IMG/VR virus record: IMGVR_UViG_3300012964_000043
Location: 1-30,034 of that record
Direction: 5' to 3' (one strand)
Origin: a virus
DNA length: 30,034 nt
Position numbers and translations under genes: made by a program. Under the pieces are notes generated by a model. It was not told the DNA's origin. It made no database searches and was given only the letters and a program-made list of their open reading frames with translations. This document shows positions 7,936 through 15,625 of the stretch, one piece after another; the stretch's first letter is position 1, and every line of letters begins with the position of its first letter.

Positions 7936-8471
7936 GCCCGCTCGACCTCCTCGCCGGGTGCCCACCATACAGCTATTGAGCCGGGCAGCGGCGTACGGTC
8001 GCCGAATAAAAACGAGAGTTGTGGATAACGTTCTTTCACCCGCTCCTCGGTCAAATCCGGTTGGAGATGCCGTTCGGCTTCCACGCCGCCGAAAGCATCC
8101 TGAGGGTACATATACGGAACCACGACCAGCACGTCAGACCCGGACGCCAGACATCGCGAAAGGACTCCCTGGGCATCCTCCGGCGAGAGGTGTTCAAAGA
8201 CGTCCCCGAAAATGGTCAACTGGTACTTCCCCTTTACGAAATAGAATTGCTGAATTGGCTGTATATATACGCGCCGATATTTTTTCGCCAGACTGAACTC
8301 GTCGACGTACGGCCCGTGTACCTCTACCGCGTCCATCCGGTATTCCGGCAGTAGTGCCGCGTACGTTCCCTTGCCCGGTCCTACGTCCAGAATCGACGTG
8401 CTCGCGAAGGGGTAACGGCCTAAAACCCAATCGCGAACCTGCTGCTTGTATTTGTCCGCACTTTCAGGCAT
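7932..8471 (-). CDS. Class I SAM-dependent methyltransferase (small)
   Basis: The 179-aa protein has motif I SILDVGPGKGTYAALL (about 26-41), an acidic strand-2 end (DAVEVHGPYV), and motif IV-like TIFGDVFEHLSPEDAQGVLS. The last resembles the D-EH-L signature of sugar, lipid or small-molecule methyltransferases rather than DNA enzymes. It lacks the C-terminal substrate cap of larger family members. Its ATG overlaps the end of the GT9 gene by 8 nt and its stop overlaps the next gene by 4 nt, so the cassette is translationally coupled. The substrate is unknown; O-methylation of a glycan made by its neighbours is the simplest guess. Confidence 0.82.
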   Translation of the reverse strand: MPESADKYKQQVRDWVLGRYPFASTSILDVGPGKGTYAALLPEYRMDAVEVHGPYVDEFSLAKKYRRVYIQPIQQFYFVKGKYQLTIFGDVFEHLSPEDAQGVLSRCLASGSDVLVVVPYMYPQDAFGGVEAERHLQPDLTEERVKERYPQLSFLFGDRTPLPGSIAVWWAPGEEVERA

Positions 8472-9597
8472 CGCTTTTTACGCTGCCTCTCTTCGCTAGA
8501 ACCGTAAGCGCCGCCTTCAAAACGATCTCGGGCTTCAGGTTGCGCAGACAAGGGCTCGCCGCATCCCTTTTCGCTTTCGGGCACGGCAAGTGGCCGTGCG
8601 CGAAGCACGGCGTGCAAGATTTAAGGCCGAGCCACTTACGCTTCTTCCCCTCGAGCGTTATGCAGTCTGGGTAATACTTCGTTCGCACCGCCCCGGGGAA
8701 CGGCCCGTAGAGCGCTACGGTCGGCACGCCCGTCGCCGCGGCGATATGCACGAGCGCCGAGTCCGGGCCGATAAGCAGGTCCATCTTGGAGAGGAACGCC
8801 GCGGTCCCGTCCATCGACTTGAACCGGCCGCACAGGTTCGTCACGTTCTTTAGCTTGACGAGCGTCTCCCGATCGACGCCGACAATCTCGTCCCAATCTC
8901 TCTTCGTCCCCAGCAAAAACACTTTCGCGCCGCCGAGCCCGAGCGCCGCGGCCACGCGCAAACTGCTCCCGGGCGGGTAATTCCGGAGCGGCGACGACGA
9001 CCGCAGGTGAACCGCGATCTTCACGTCGCCGGGCTTCATGTCGAACTCGTAGCGCAGGATGTTCTTAACCTTGTTTGCGAGGCCGCGGTCAACCTCGTAT
9101 TCGAGCATACGGTCGCCAAGGTCGTGGACGCCGGCGTGCCGTGCGAAGAGGTCGACGGCGTGGAGCTCCGGGTCCTTGCTGTTCTCGATCGTTCCCTCGA
9201 AGCAGAGCTGGTAGTCGTAGGAGACAAAGTCCTTGAGGCGAACCGGGTACGTGTGGACCCGGCGGACGCGGCGATTGCGCAGGAAAACCCCCTCGTACTT
9301 CCGGCCGCACCCGACGGCGATCCCGGCGTGCTCGTACTTTTCGTCCAGGTAGCGGATCAGCGGCGTCAGGAACAGCAGGTCGCCGAAGCCGCCGTTCCGT
9401 AAGAGCAGGAGCGACTTGCCGGTCAAGTCGTGGCCGTCGTACTTGTTGTAGTTGCCGTCGAGGTCGCCGAATTCGGCGAGCCCCGGATACCGGGTCGCCA
9501 GCTGCGCCGCGGTGCCGTCGGGCAATACCCGCGGCGCGTCGGGTTTAACGTCGACGGCGCCGAACTGTCCTGCCTGTTTGAACGTCGCTACCTTCAT
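8464..9597 (-). CDS. Glycosyltransferase family 9 (heptosyltransferase-like)
   Basis: The protein is 377 aa. Around residues 60-85 it has SLLLLRNGGFGDLLFLTPLI, the N-terminal GDxL-type signature of ADP-heptose:LPS heptosyltransferases. The C-terminal half has LLIGPDSALVHIAAATGVPT and ALYGPFPGAVRTKYYP, the nucleotide-sugar binding site of GT9. A Cys cluster near the end (SCTPCFAHGHLPCPKAK) is also seen in many GT9 proteins. In bacteria these add heptose to lipid A core; here the gene lies among phage head genes and starts within an ATGA overlap with the connector gene at 9594-9597. It may glycosylate the virion or alter the host surface. Confidence 0.9.
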   Translation of the reverse strand: MKVATFKQAGQFGAVDVKPDAPRVLPDGTAAQLATRYPGLAEFGDLDGNYNKYDGHDLTGKSLLLLRNGGFGDLLFLTPLIRYLDEKYEHAGIAVGCGRKYEGVFLRNRRVRRVHTYPVRLKDFVSYDYQLCFEGTIENSKDPELHAVDLFARHAGVHDLGDRMLEYEVDRGLANKVKNILRYEFDMKPGDVKIAVHLRSSSPLRNYPPGSSLRVAAALGLGGAKVFLLGTKRDWDEIVGVDRETLVKLKNVTNLCGRFKSMDGTAAFLSKMDLLIGPDSALVHIAAATGVPTVALYGPFPGAVRTKYYPDCITLEGKKRKWLGLKSCTPCFAHGHLPCPKAKRDAASPCLRNLKPEIVLKAALTVLAKRGSVKSDA

Positions 9598-9986
9598 GGC
9601 TTACCCTCGTTGAGGGCCACCAGCACGCTGGCCGGCGACCCGCCGTAATACCTCGTCGGTTGGAACTTCGTCACGTGGTACGTTTTGCCCCCTACGGTGA
9701 ACACGTCTTTGTCCTTCAACGAAACGCCCTTCGCTTCTAACTCCGCTGTCGAGAGCTCGAGCACGCACGAATACTCGACGTCCTCGCCGATGGCAGCCAG
9801 TACCCGCTCCGTAAACTCGTACGTGACCAACGCCGTCAGCGAGACGGCCTCGTCGAACGCGTCGACGCCCTCCTCCCAGCCCTCGAACTTCTCGCTCGAC
9901 GCCAGGTCGAACGGCAGATACGAGACCGCTTCCCCTTCCATGCGAAGGAGCCGAACGAACATCGCGTGTCCCCGAAGGGCGCTCAT
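9594..9986 (-). CDS. Putative head-tail joining (neck) protein
   Basis: The 130-aa protein from the ATG at 9986 (MSALRGHAMFVRLLRMEGEA) has no family I recognise. It has a mixed composition and a beta-like C-terminus (KDVFTVGGKTYHVTKFQPTR). The phrase 'FTVGGKTYHVTKFQP' resembles stopper and neck proteins, whose last strands describe a measured physical property, but this is weak. It follows the gp6-like connector with a TGATG overlap, where head-closure proteins are usually encoded. A GTG one codon upstream (9989) is an equally possible start. Confidence 0.55.
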   Translation of the reverse strand: MSALRGHAMFVRLLRMEGEAVSYLPFDLASSEKFEGWEEGVDAFDEAVSLTALVTYEFTERVLAAIGEDVEYSCVLELSTAELEAKGVSLKDKDVFTVGGKTYHVTKFQPTRYYGGSPASVLVALNEGKP

Positions 9987-10576
9987 CACACCGCCCCTAT
10001 CGCCGCCGGCGCCGCGTACATCGCGAGGATCGCGTCGATCTCCGGATCGCCGGTCGGGCCGCCGCTCTGTGCCAGGTCCGAAAGCCGATAGGAATAGTCA
10101 CGTATCGACTCCTGGACGATCATCCCCTGCCGGCGCCGGTCGACGGCCTCTTCCGTCGCGGCCTTAGGCGCGTTGCGGATTACGAGCAGCACGCACGCGC
10201 GCTTGATCAGCGCCGGCGTCTCGCCGTCATCGAGACAGCCGAAGTCGGCCTCGACGACGACGTTGCCGGGGCCCCGCGGGAAGACGGCGCTACGGCGCAC
10301 GAGCCGCCGATTGTCTACGACGAACGCGGCCAGGTCCGGCGCAGTCGCGTCGTCGATCACGACGCGCACGAGGTCGACGATCGGCACGCGGAAGAAGACG
10401 GTGTCGACGCCCGGGCCGTCCAGGACGTAGGTCTGGCGCCGGCTCTCGAAGAATTGGCCCGTGACGCGGTCGATGTACGAGGTCGCAAGCTGTATCAGCG
10501 TGACGACCCGGGCGTCATCCGCACTGCTCGAGTCCACGCCCTCGGCGCGGACGTCGTCAATCTCGCAGTAAGCCAT
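9986..10576 (-). CDS. Head-tail connector (gp6-like adaptor)
   Basis: The 196-aa protein begins MAYCEIDDVRAEGVDSSSAD and has an N-terminal helical segment, VVTLIQLATSYIDRVTGQFF, typical of the gp6/YqbG-type connector family in which helices around an 'I-R-TG--F' turn are followed by strands. The middle has RVPIVDLVRVVIDD, and the C-terminal helix is preceded by IVQESIRDYSYRLSD. Such proteins form the dodecameric ring below the portal. The gene lies just after the major capsid gene, in the canonical position. Confidence 0.8.
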   Translation of the reverse strand: MAYCEIDDVRAEGVDSSSADDARVVTLIQLATSYIDRVTGQFFESRRQTYVLDGPGVDTVFFRVPIVDLVRVVIDDATAPDLAAFVVDNRRLVRRSAVFPRGPGNVVVEADFGCLDDGETPALIKRACVLLVIRNAPKAATEEAVDRRRQGMIVQESIRDYSYRLSDLAQSGGPTGDPEIDAILAMYAAPAAIGAV

Positions 10577-10596
10577 ATCCCGCCTTTCGGTTGTCG

Positions 10597-10626
10597 GAGG
10601 GGGACCCGCTAAAGCAAGCCCCCCTC
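10597..10626 (-). repeat. Stem-loop after the major capsid gene
   Basis: Bases 10597-10603 (GAGGGGG) pair with 10620-10626 (CCCCCTC), with a 16-nt loop. It lies in the 57-base gap between the capsid stop and the connector start. There is no U-tract after it on the minus strand, so it may act as an mRNA 3' stabiliser or partial attenuator after the most highly expressed gene rather than as a full terminator. Confidence 0.4.
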
Positions 10627-10633
10627 TTCACGC

Positions 10634-11578
10634 CTATGACGAGGCGAGGGTATGCTTGATGTTCTTGCCCTCGACGACGGCGTCCTCTTCCTCGTACTGG
10701 ACGTCTGTGTAGAGGGTGCCCGTCACCGCGACGTACTGCTCGCGGAACTTCTCCTCGGCCTTGATGATGATCTCCTGGAACACGCCGTAGAGGATGTTCT
10801 TCGGGTGAACCAGAAGCGACGAGGAAGTCGCGGTCGCGCCGCTGCCCGAGGCGATGATCATCGGCACGCCCATAACCGGGATCCCCATGTAGAACACGGG
10901 GATGTCCTCGAGCAGGTAACGGTCGCCAGCGCCGGTCAGGCGGTCGGCAAGCCACTGCCGGTAGAGCAGTTCCACTTCCTCGTGGACGTAGAACCGCCAC
11001 TCGGCCTTGCGCCGTAGGTACTTCTTGGGGAGCAGGTCGAGCATCCCCTTGAAGACCATGTGCGGCGCGAACGCCGTCGAGTCTTGGTTATACTCGTGCG
11101 ACGTCGCCAGCTTGAGGAGGCCGTCGTTTATCTGGTAGAACGTCTCGCCCGACGTCGAGTCGCCCATCAGGATAAGCTCCTCGAGGTCCTCGCCGGCCTT
11201 CTCCGCCATCGCGGTGATGATCGTGTCTTTGATGCGATCGCGCTCGATGTTCTTCTTGAAGACGTCGAGGCCGATATCGACCGCCATGATCGCCTTGACC
11301 GCGGTCAGCGTGACCTTGCCGGTCGCGGGGTCGACGCCGCTCGTGGTCGTCTCGTACGTCCCGCTCGGCTTCTGGAGTACCCGGCTCGCGAAGCCGATCT
11401 TGTGGAACTCCTCGACGTGGCGGTCCATCGTCTCGTACCGCGCCTCTTTGAGGATCACGGTCTGCGCGACGGCCGCGCGGATGAACTCCTCGTGTTGCTC
11501 GGGGTTGAGCAGGCCCCCGGACGCGAGGTCCGAGACGGCGAACTTTACCGCCTCGATAAGTTCCCGGTTGTCCTTCAC
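10634..11578 (-). CDS. Major capsid protein, HK97 fold
   Basis: The 314-aa protein starts at GTG 11578, preceded by a GGAGG 7 nt upstream. The N-terminal helix region (MKDNRELIEAVKFAVSDLAS) is followed by an E-loop/P-domain-like region (AVKAIMAVDIGLDVFKKNIE and AEKAGEDLEELILMGDSTSG, the usual long spine helix and following loop). Next come WRFYVHEEVELLYRQWLADR, IPVMGVPMI and LLVHPKNILYGVFQEIIIKA, the A-domain and late P-domain signatures of HK97-type capsids. There is no long N-terminal delta domain; the scaffold function is carried by the upstream gene. Order (protease-scaffold, capsid, connector) supports the call. Confidence 0.93.
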   Translation of the reverse strand: MKDNRELIEAVKFAVSDLASGGLLNPEQHEEFIRAAVAQTVILKEARYETMDRHVEEFHKIGFASRVLQKPSGTYETTTSGVDPATGKVTLTAVKAIMAVDIGLDVFKKNIERDRIKDTIITAMAEKAGEDLEELILMGDSTSGETFYQINDGLLKLATSHEYNQDSTAFAPHMVFKGMLDLLPKKYLRRKAEWRFYVHEEVELLYRQWLADRLTGAGDRYLLEDIPVFYMGIPVMGVPMIIASGSGATATSSSLLVHPKNILYGVFQEIIIKAEEKFREQYVAVTGTLYTDVQYEEEDAVVEGKNIKHTLASS

Positions 11579-11644
11579 GTTTTTACCTCCGGCCTAAAGT
11601 CGGTTCGTTGGTTTCGGTCTATGCGCTTCCTCGGCGCCCCGACG

Positions 11645-12040
11645 CTACTGGCGCGGGAGCGAGAGGAAGATGGTGTCGAGGACGCCGCTCCACTTCTCTT
11701 TCTTCTCCCCGGGCGAGGGGTCTTGGCCGGCGGCCGCGCGGCTCTTGCCGGCCTCGAGGTCCTTGAGCCGGTTCCGGATGTCGTCGAGCTTCTCGCCGAG
11801 ACCAGCCTCGGTCTTGAGCTCTTCGACTTTCCCTTCCAGCTTCTCGCCCTCGGGATTCGCGGGCGCGGCGCCGGCGGGTTCGAGCGCCTTATCGCCCTCG
11901 GGTTCGGCCGGCTTCTCCGGCTCCCTCGCCGGCAGCGCGGCTTTGATCTCGTCGAGCTTCCCGCCGAGCTCAGCCAGGATCCCGGCCTTGGCCTTGCCGA
12001 CTTCCTCGGTTACCAGTTTCCGGGTTTGTTCCTCGTTCAT
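11645..12040 (-). CDS. Nested scaffold protein (in-frame internal start)
   Basis: The ATG at 12040-12038 lies in the same frame as the protease and would yield 131 aa, starting [20 protein letters not shown], with Pro/Glu/Ala-rich linkers and a helix ([20 protein letters not shown]). A GAGGAGGA Shine-Dalgarno sits 7 nt upstream (12055-12048), stronger than those of many genes here. This matches the lambda C/Nu3 logic, in which a protease-scaffold fusion and a free scaffold come from one reading frame in different amounts. The ribosome-binding site is seen directly; use of the start is inferred. Confidence 0.72.
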   Translation of the reverse strand: MNEEQTRKLVTEEVGKAKAGILAELGGKLDEIKAALPAREPEKPAEPEGDKALEPAGAAPANPEGEKLEGKVEELKTEAGLGEKLDDIRNRLKDLEAGKSRAAAGQDPSPGEKKEKWSGVLDTIFLSLPRQ

Positions 12041-12943
12041 GTCGCTATCCTCCTCGGTTGAAGCTCCCGCCGAGATTTTGGCGAGAAGCTCGTTTACGTC
12101 GCCCAGGGCCAGGAACTCAAGCGCCCTCATCAGAAACCCCAGGGCCTTGAACTCCGGGACCTCCTTGTCAAACTCGCCGTAATGTTTCTTTAGGTGTGCG
12201 TACGCGGGCTTCCGATCCTTCTCCGGAAGGTCGACGCCGCCCCGAGCGCCTAAAAGTGCCGCCATCGCCGCCGCGACGCCCCGCCACACCAGCGTCCCAT
12301 CCGGTGTATGGTGGGGAAGCTTGCAGTCGCCTTTCGTCAACCCCTCCGGCACCTCGCCCCCGTGCGGGTCCGATACGCCCTTTACCCACGCGCATGCGCG
12401 CACGAGCTGCTCGAGCTCGTAGTCCGCAGCGCGGAACTTCCACGGCTCGTCCTCCGGCGCCTTCGGGAATTTAAACGAGACCTCGGCGTCGACGTCGTCA
12501 CCGGCGCGCTTAACGATGCTGTAGACGCATTCCGGGTTGGCCGGGCGGTCCACGAGTGAGATCTCGATCAAGCGGTACTTCGTTATCCGCCACGCCTTCT
12601 TGACGGCGTCCCAGATCCAGTCGAGGACGTAGAAGCCGATGCTGAACGCTTTCAGCACGCCCTCCTTGACCTTGACCCAGCACTCGTCGTCGACGACCTT
12701 GACCTGGACGTAGAGACCCTTCTCGTCGACGTACATCTCCTTAACGACGCCGACGGCGTGTGCCTGGTGCATGTAGCGGACGTTGCGCCAGTGCGAGTAT
12801 TCCTCCATCGCCTCACGCGTTGCCTCGAGGTCGACGATCTCGCCGTCGAGGTCCACGGCGTCGGTGGTGGCGTAGCCCTCGACGAGACGTTGTTCCTCGT
12901 CGATTTTGGTGATCTCGACGAATAACAGCCGGTCCCTTTTCAT
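11645..12943 (-). CDS. Prohead maturation protease (XkdF-like) fused to scaffold
   Basis: The protein is 432 aa from the ATG at 12943, chosen because GGAGGAA lies 6 nt upstream; a longer frame to 12988 would run through a hairpin. Residues 1-140 are a serine prohead protease domain, with [10 protein letters not shown] (candidate catalytic His), KAFSIGF (Ser 101) and [12 protein letters not shown] middle segment (about 180-265) has [10 protein letters not shown] and [20 protein letters not shown], a small helical domain found in other phage proteases. From residue 302 on it is an acidic, Ala/Glu/Lys-rich scaffold. The protease cleaves scaffold after procapsid assembly. The scaffold part can probably be made alone from an internal start. 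Confidence 0.9.
   Translation of the reverse strand: MKRDRLLFVEITKIDEEQRLVEGYATTDAVDLDGEIVDLEATREAMEEYSHWRNVRYMHQAHAVGVVKEMYVDEKGLYVQVKVVDDECWVKVKEGVLKAFSIGFYVLDWIWDAVKKAWRITKYRLIEISLVDRPANPECVYSIVKRAGDDVDAEVSFKFPKAPEDEPWKFRAADYELEQLVRACAWVKGVSDPHGGEVPEGLTKGDCKLPHHTPDGTLVWRGVAAAMAALLGARGGVDLPEKDRKPAYAHLKKHYGEFDKEVPEFKALGFLMRALEFLALGDVNELLAKISAGASTEEDSDMNEEQTRKLVTEEVGKAKAGILAELGGKLDEIKAALPAREPEKPAEPEGDKALEPAGAAPANPEGEKLEGKVEELKTEAGLGEKLDDIRNRLKDLEAGKSRAAAGQDPSPGEKKEKWSGVLDTIFLSLPRQ
12048..12055 (-). promoter_or_regulatory. Internal Shine-Dalgarno for nested scaffold
   Basis: On the minus strand these bases read GAGGAGGA, followed by a 7-nt spacer and the ATG at 12040. Within a coding region, this combination at a clear domain boundary marks a deliberate internal translation start. 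Confidence 0.7.
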
Positions 12944-12961
12944 ATCGTTCCTCCGCTGGCG

Positions 12962-13001
12962 AAAAGCCCGGTCGCCGTGGTTGTCCACGATCGCCGGGCT
13001 T
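12962..13001 (-). terminator. Likely intrinsic terminator/attenuator between com-like gene and protease
   Basis: On the minus strand an 8-bp stem AAGCCCGG/CCGGGCTT (13001-12994 with 12971-12964) encloses a second stem, CGTGG/CCACG, closing on a small ACAA loop. It runs straight into TTTTC. It lies in the 81-base gap between two genes, and the protease start with its own strong ribosome-binding site follows immediately. It probably lowers or resets transcription between packaging genes and capsid genes. The U-run is short (four), so partial termination is more likely than complete. Confidence 0.6.
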
Positions 13002-13024
13002 CGCGAGCCTCTGCGCGGTAGCGG

Positions 13025-13222
13025 TTAAGTCCTAGCCAGTTTCATCCTATCCGGCCGCGCCAGCTTATCCGCGGCACGGCGCCGGCCGCCGTCGAAGACG
13101 GTTATCTCCTTGCAACGCGGGCATTTTATCTCGACGTAGCTACCGGCTGAGACTTTGCCCAGGAGCCGGCCACATCCGTCGCAACGGACGTCGACGGTTA
13201 CATTTCGGGCAGCGTTGTACAT
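13025..13222 (-). CDS. com: Com-like zinc-finger translational regulator
   Basis: The 65-aa protein has CDGC (14-17) and CPRC (34-37), spaced as in the Mu Com family: V-RCDGCGRLLGK, then EIKCPRCKEITVF. Com in phage Mu is an RNA-binding protein that unmasks translation of mom, the DNA-modification gene. Here the gene overlaps the Mu gpF-like gene by 25 nt and precedes a hairpin and the protease. No Mom-like gene is visible in the window, although a DNA glycosyltransferase is. The family match rests on the paired CxxC plus the RC-GC-LLGK pattern; the target RNA is unknown. Confidence 0.75.
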   Translation of the reverse strand: MYNAARNVTVDVRCDGCGRLLGKVSAGSYVEIKCPRCKEITVFDGGRRRAADKLARPDRMKLART

Positions 13223-14151
13223 CTACACTTCCCGTGGAACTGCGGCAACCGCGTCCCGTTCATCATCTGGCGATCCGTCACCCTCGACGCTTCCTCCGGG
13301 TTCATCCACGGGAAATATTCCTTGATAGCCTTCGGGTCGTCGTCGTTAAGTAACTGGTCGAGCCGCTTTGACACTTTGGCCACCGACACTCGCCGGCCAT
13401 TCATCGGCCGGCAGGTCGGGCATACGTCGTCGTCGCCCATCGTCGCGATGACGAGCGTCTCGATCTCCGCGGCGGCGTAACCGCGGACCCGGGCGAAGTT
13501 CCGCGCCCGGTTGACGGCGGACGAGGCCACCGTCTCCCAGTAGCTCTCGCTCCGGCCGTACTTCCCGCTCAGGAGCGCCCGCAGCGACTCGCCGAGTTCC
13601 TCGATCGACTGGCCCTCGCGGAACGCTTCCTCGCGAGCGGTTGTCGCGATCAGTTGGCCGAGGTCGGCGTCGACGTGGTTGTAGACCCAAAAGTGGGTGT
13701 CGTTCTTCAACCACTCGAGCGTCGCCTCATCCACCAACCCGAACGACACGCCGGCCGGGGCGCCGGACTCGAGCACCGCGAGCTCGCGGCCGAGCTGATA
13801 CATCTCGGTCAGGTGAGCACCGATAGGTTCCGCGACCGCCCCCGGCAACGGCGCCAGCGCCGCCCGGTACTTCGCCACGAGCTCCTCGACGGCCAGGTCC
13901 ACGTCGCTGGCGCGCAACCCTTGCATGAACGCCTCGATCGCGACCTCGGTCCCCTCGCCGAACAGCTCCGCGTACTTCTCGACGAGTAGCGCCCTGATGC
14001 GGAGCTCGAGCGCCCGGGCGGCCGTAATGTCCTTCGGCGGCCGCCTCTTCTTCGCGCCGTCGATTATCCCGATCAGCTCGTCAACATCGTCGACCAGCAA
14101 CAGAAGGTCCTTCGTGGCCATCGATTTAAGTTGTGCGTCGAGCGAGTTCAT
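13198..14151 (-). CDS. Mu gpF-like head morphogenesis protein
   Basis: The protein is 317 aa. The N-terminal two-thirds are helical (for example MDSLDAQ-type start and LELRIRALLVEKYAELFGEG). The C-terminal domain (about 200-317) carries the gpF signature: ETVASSAVNRARNFARVRGY, then CPTCRPMNGRRVSVAK, and near the end LPQFHGKCRCTTLPEM, in which the G-H/C-CRCT end is diagnostic of Phage_Mu_F (PF04233). The family includes Mu gpF and SPP1 gp7, minor head proteins bound to the portal and present in a few copies. The gene overlaps the portal by 26 nt. Confidence 0.92.
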   Translation of the reverse strand: MNSLDAQLKSMATKDLLLLVDDVDELIGIIDGAKKRRPPKDITAARALELRIRALLVEKYAELFGEGTEVAIEAFMQGLRASDVDLAVEELVAKYRAALAPLPGAVAEPIGAHLTEMYQLGRELAVLESGAPAGVSFGLVDEATLEWLKNDTHFWVYNHVDADLGQLIATTAREEAFREGQSIEELGESLRALLSGKYGRSESYWETVASSAVNRARNFARVRGYAAAEIETLVIATMGDDDVCPTCRPMNGRRVSVAKVSKRLDQLLNDDDPKAIKEYFPWMNPEEASRVTDRQMMNGTRLPQFHGKCRCTTLPEM

Positions 14152-15625
14152 CGTAGATTGCCGACTTCATTATCTCTAGCGAGGCGGCCAAGCTCTTACC
14201 GCCTTCGTCGAGAGCGACGCCGCCGAGTTGAAGTTGGATTAACGCTATTGGTAGCGGCAGGTCGGCCCAGGGCGCCTCGATCGCCTCGAGGTTCCGCGCG
14301 CGGCGGATGTCGTTGATCGTGTAACCGCCGGCGCCCGCGAGGCGGGCGATCTCCTCGGCCTGCTCGCCCGGGTCGCCGAGCTCCGGCCCGACGAACCGGA
14401 ACCGCCAGTTCTGGATCCCCATGTCCGCTACGACCGTCGCGTTTATGATGTAGTTCAGCGTCCGCCGCATCGGGCCGAAAACCTGCTCTTCGCCGAGCTT
14501 ACGGGCCTCGATCGCATTGGCACGGTTCACGTCGTGGACCTGGCCGACGAAGATCGGGTGCAGGCGGTAGACACCGCGGATCTCGTCGTCGTTGGCCTGC
14601 CGGTATTTCAAGAAGCTCGCGTCCTCGGCGACGCCGACCGTCAGCTTCTCGATCCTGACGGTAGCGCGGCCGGTAAACCGCGCCGCAAGCTGCTCGTTCA
14701 CCGCCGCCTCGAGCACGAGGACTTTGTGGGCGTTCGTGACGCCGCGGGTGTTGGCGGTGAGATATTCCTCGATGAACTTGACCGAGTCCTTCGAGAGGGT
14801 GCCGCCGTTAACGAGAATCGCTAGCCGCGGCACGCCGTTGTTGACGAAGAAGTAGTAGTTATATTCGGCCGCCTCCCTCGAGCCGAGGATCGCCGGGATC
14901 GCGGCGACGTGCCGCGGGATCCCGTAGTAGTCCGACCGCGGCGAGTATTGCATGATGTGGATGACCTCGTTGGCCCGGCGCCTCGGTTCCTTCACACCCT
15001 CCTTGCCGGTCTCGTAGTCTATGTCGCGGTCGTCGCCGAACTCCTTGAAGTAAACCTTCTTCCCGCTCCGGATCTGGACGAAGCCGCCCGCGGGCCGGAC
15101 CCGCATCGTATGCCCGGGCAGGTGGGCGAAACCATCCACTTCCCCCTTGCGGTTCCGAAGAACCTCCAGGTAGCCGTTGCCGAGCGCCAGGTCGTCGGTA
15201 ACCCAACGCGCGGCGATCTCGACGAACGGCAAACGGTGCCGCGGGTCGACGACGATCTCGCCCTCCTCGCCGGGGAAGAGCGCCTGTAGCCGCGCCAGCT
15301 CCTCCTTCACCTTCGCGTTGTTGACGTCGACATTGGCGCCGGCCGGGGCAAACTCAAAACCGTGGCGGACAACGTTAGTTACGATGGCGTCCACCGAGGC
15401 CGAGAGCGTCGAGTTGATCTCCAGATGCTCGGCGAGCTTCGCGACGTCGTACGGCGGCTTGGCGACGTCGCTAGCCTCGTACAGCTTGCTCCACGGGTCC
15501 TCCTTCATCCCCGTGGATTCGCCGCGGCCCTCGGCGTCGACGGCCTTGACCTCGGGGCCTACCAGGTAAGCCCGGGCTACCGCTTCGTCGACTTCGACCA
15601 ACCCTGTCTTTTCGTCCTCAGGCAT
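14126..15625 (-). CDS. Portal protein (PBSX family)
   Basis: The 499-aa protein has an early KPPYDVAKLAEHLEINSTL segment, then DDLALGNGYLEVLRNRKGEV and AHLPGHTMRVRPAGGFVQ, all typical of PBSX-type portals (PF04860). The middle has VIHIMQYSPRSDYYGIPRHV followed by NYYFFVNNGVPRLAILVNGG, the wing-to-stem transition. The C-terminal region includes YRLHPIFVGQVHDVNRAN. Portals form the dodecameric DNA gate at one capsid vertex. The gene directly follows the large terminase with adjacent stop and start, the standard order. Confidence 0.93.
   Translation of the reverse strand: MPEDEKTGLVEVDEAVARAYLVGPEVKAVDAEGRGESTGMKEDPWSKLYEASDVAKPPYDVAKLAEHLEINSTLSASVDAIVTNVVRHGFEFAPAGANVDVNNAKVKEELARLQALFPGEEGEIVVDPRHRLPFVEIAARWVTDDLALGNGYLEVLRNRKGEVDGFAHLPGHTMRVRPAGGFVQIRSGKKVYFKEFGDDRDIDYETGKEGVKEPRRRANEVIHIMQYSPRSDYYGIPRHVAAIPAILGSREAAEYNYYFFVNNGVPRLAILVNGGTLSKDSVKFIEEYLTANTRGVTNAHKVLVLEAAVNEQLAARFTGRATVRIEKLTVGVAEDASFLKYRQANDDEIRGVYRLHPIFVGQVHDVNRANAIEARKLGEEQVFGPMRRTLNYIINATVVADMGIQNWRFRFVGPELGDPGEQAEEIARLAGAGGYTINDIRRARNLEAIEAPWADLPLPIALIQLQLGGVALDEGGKSLAASLEIMKSAIYDELARRTT

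Noticed and set aside
10597-10626. Intrinsic terminator after the capsid gene
   Set aside because: The hairpin is real but no U-tract follows on the transcribed strand, so I list it only as a stem-loop.
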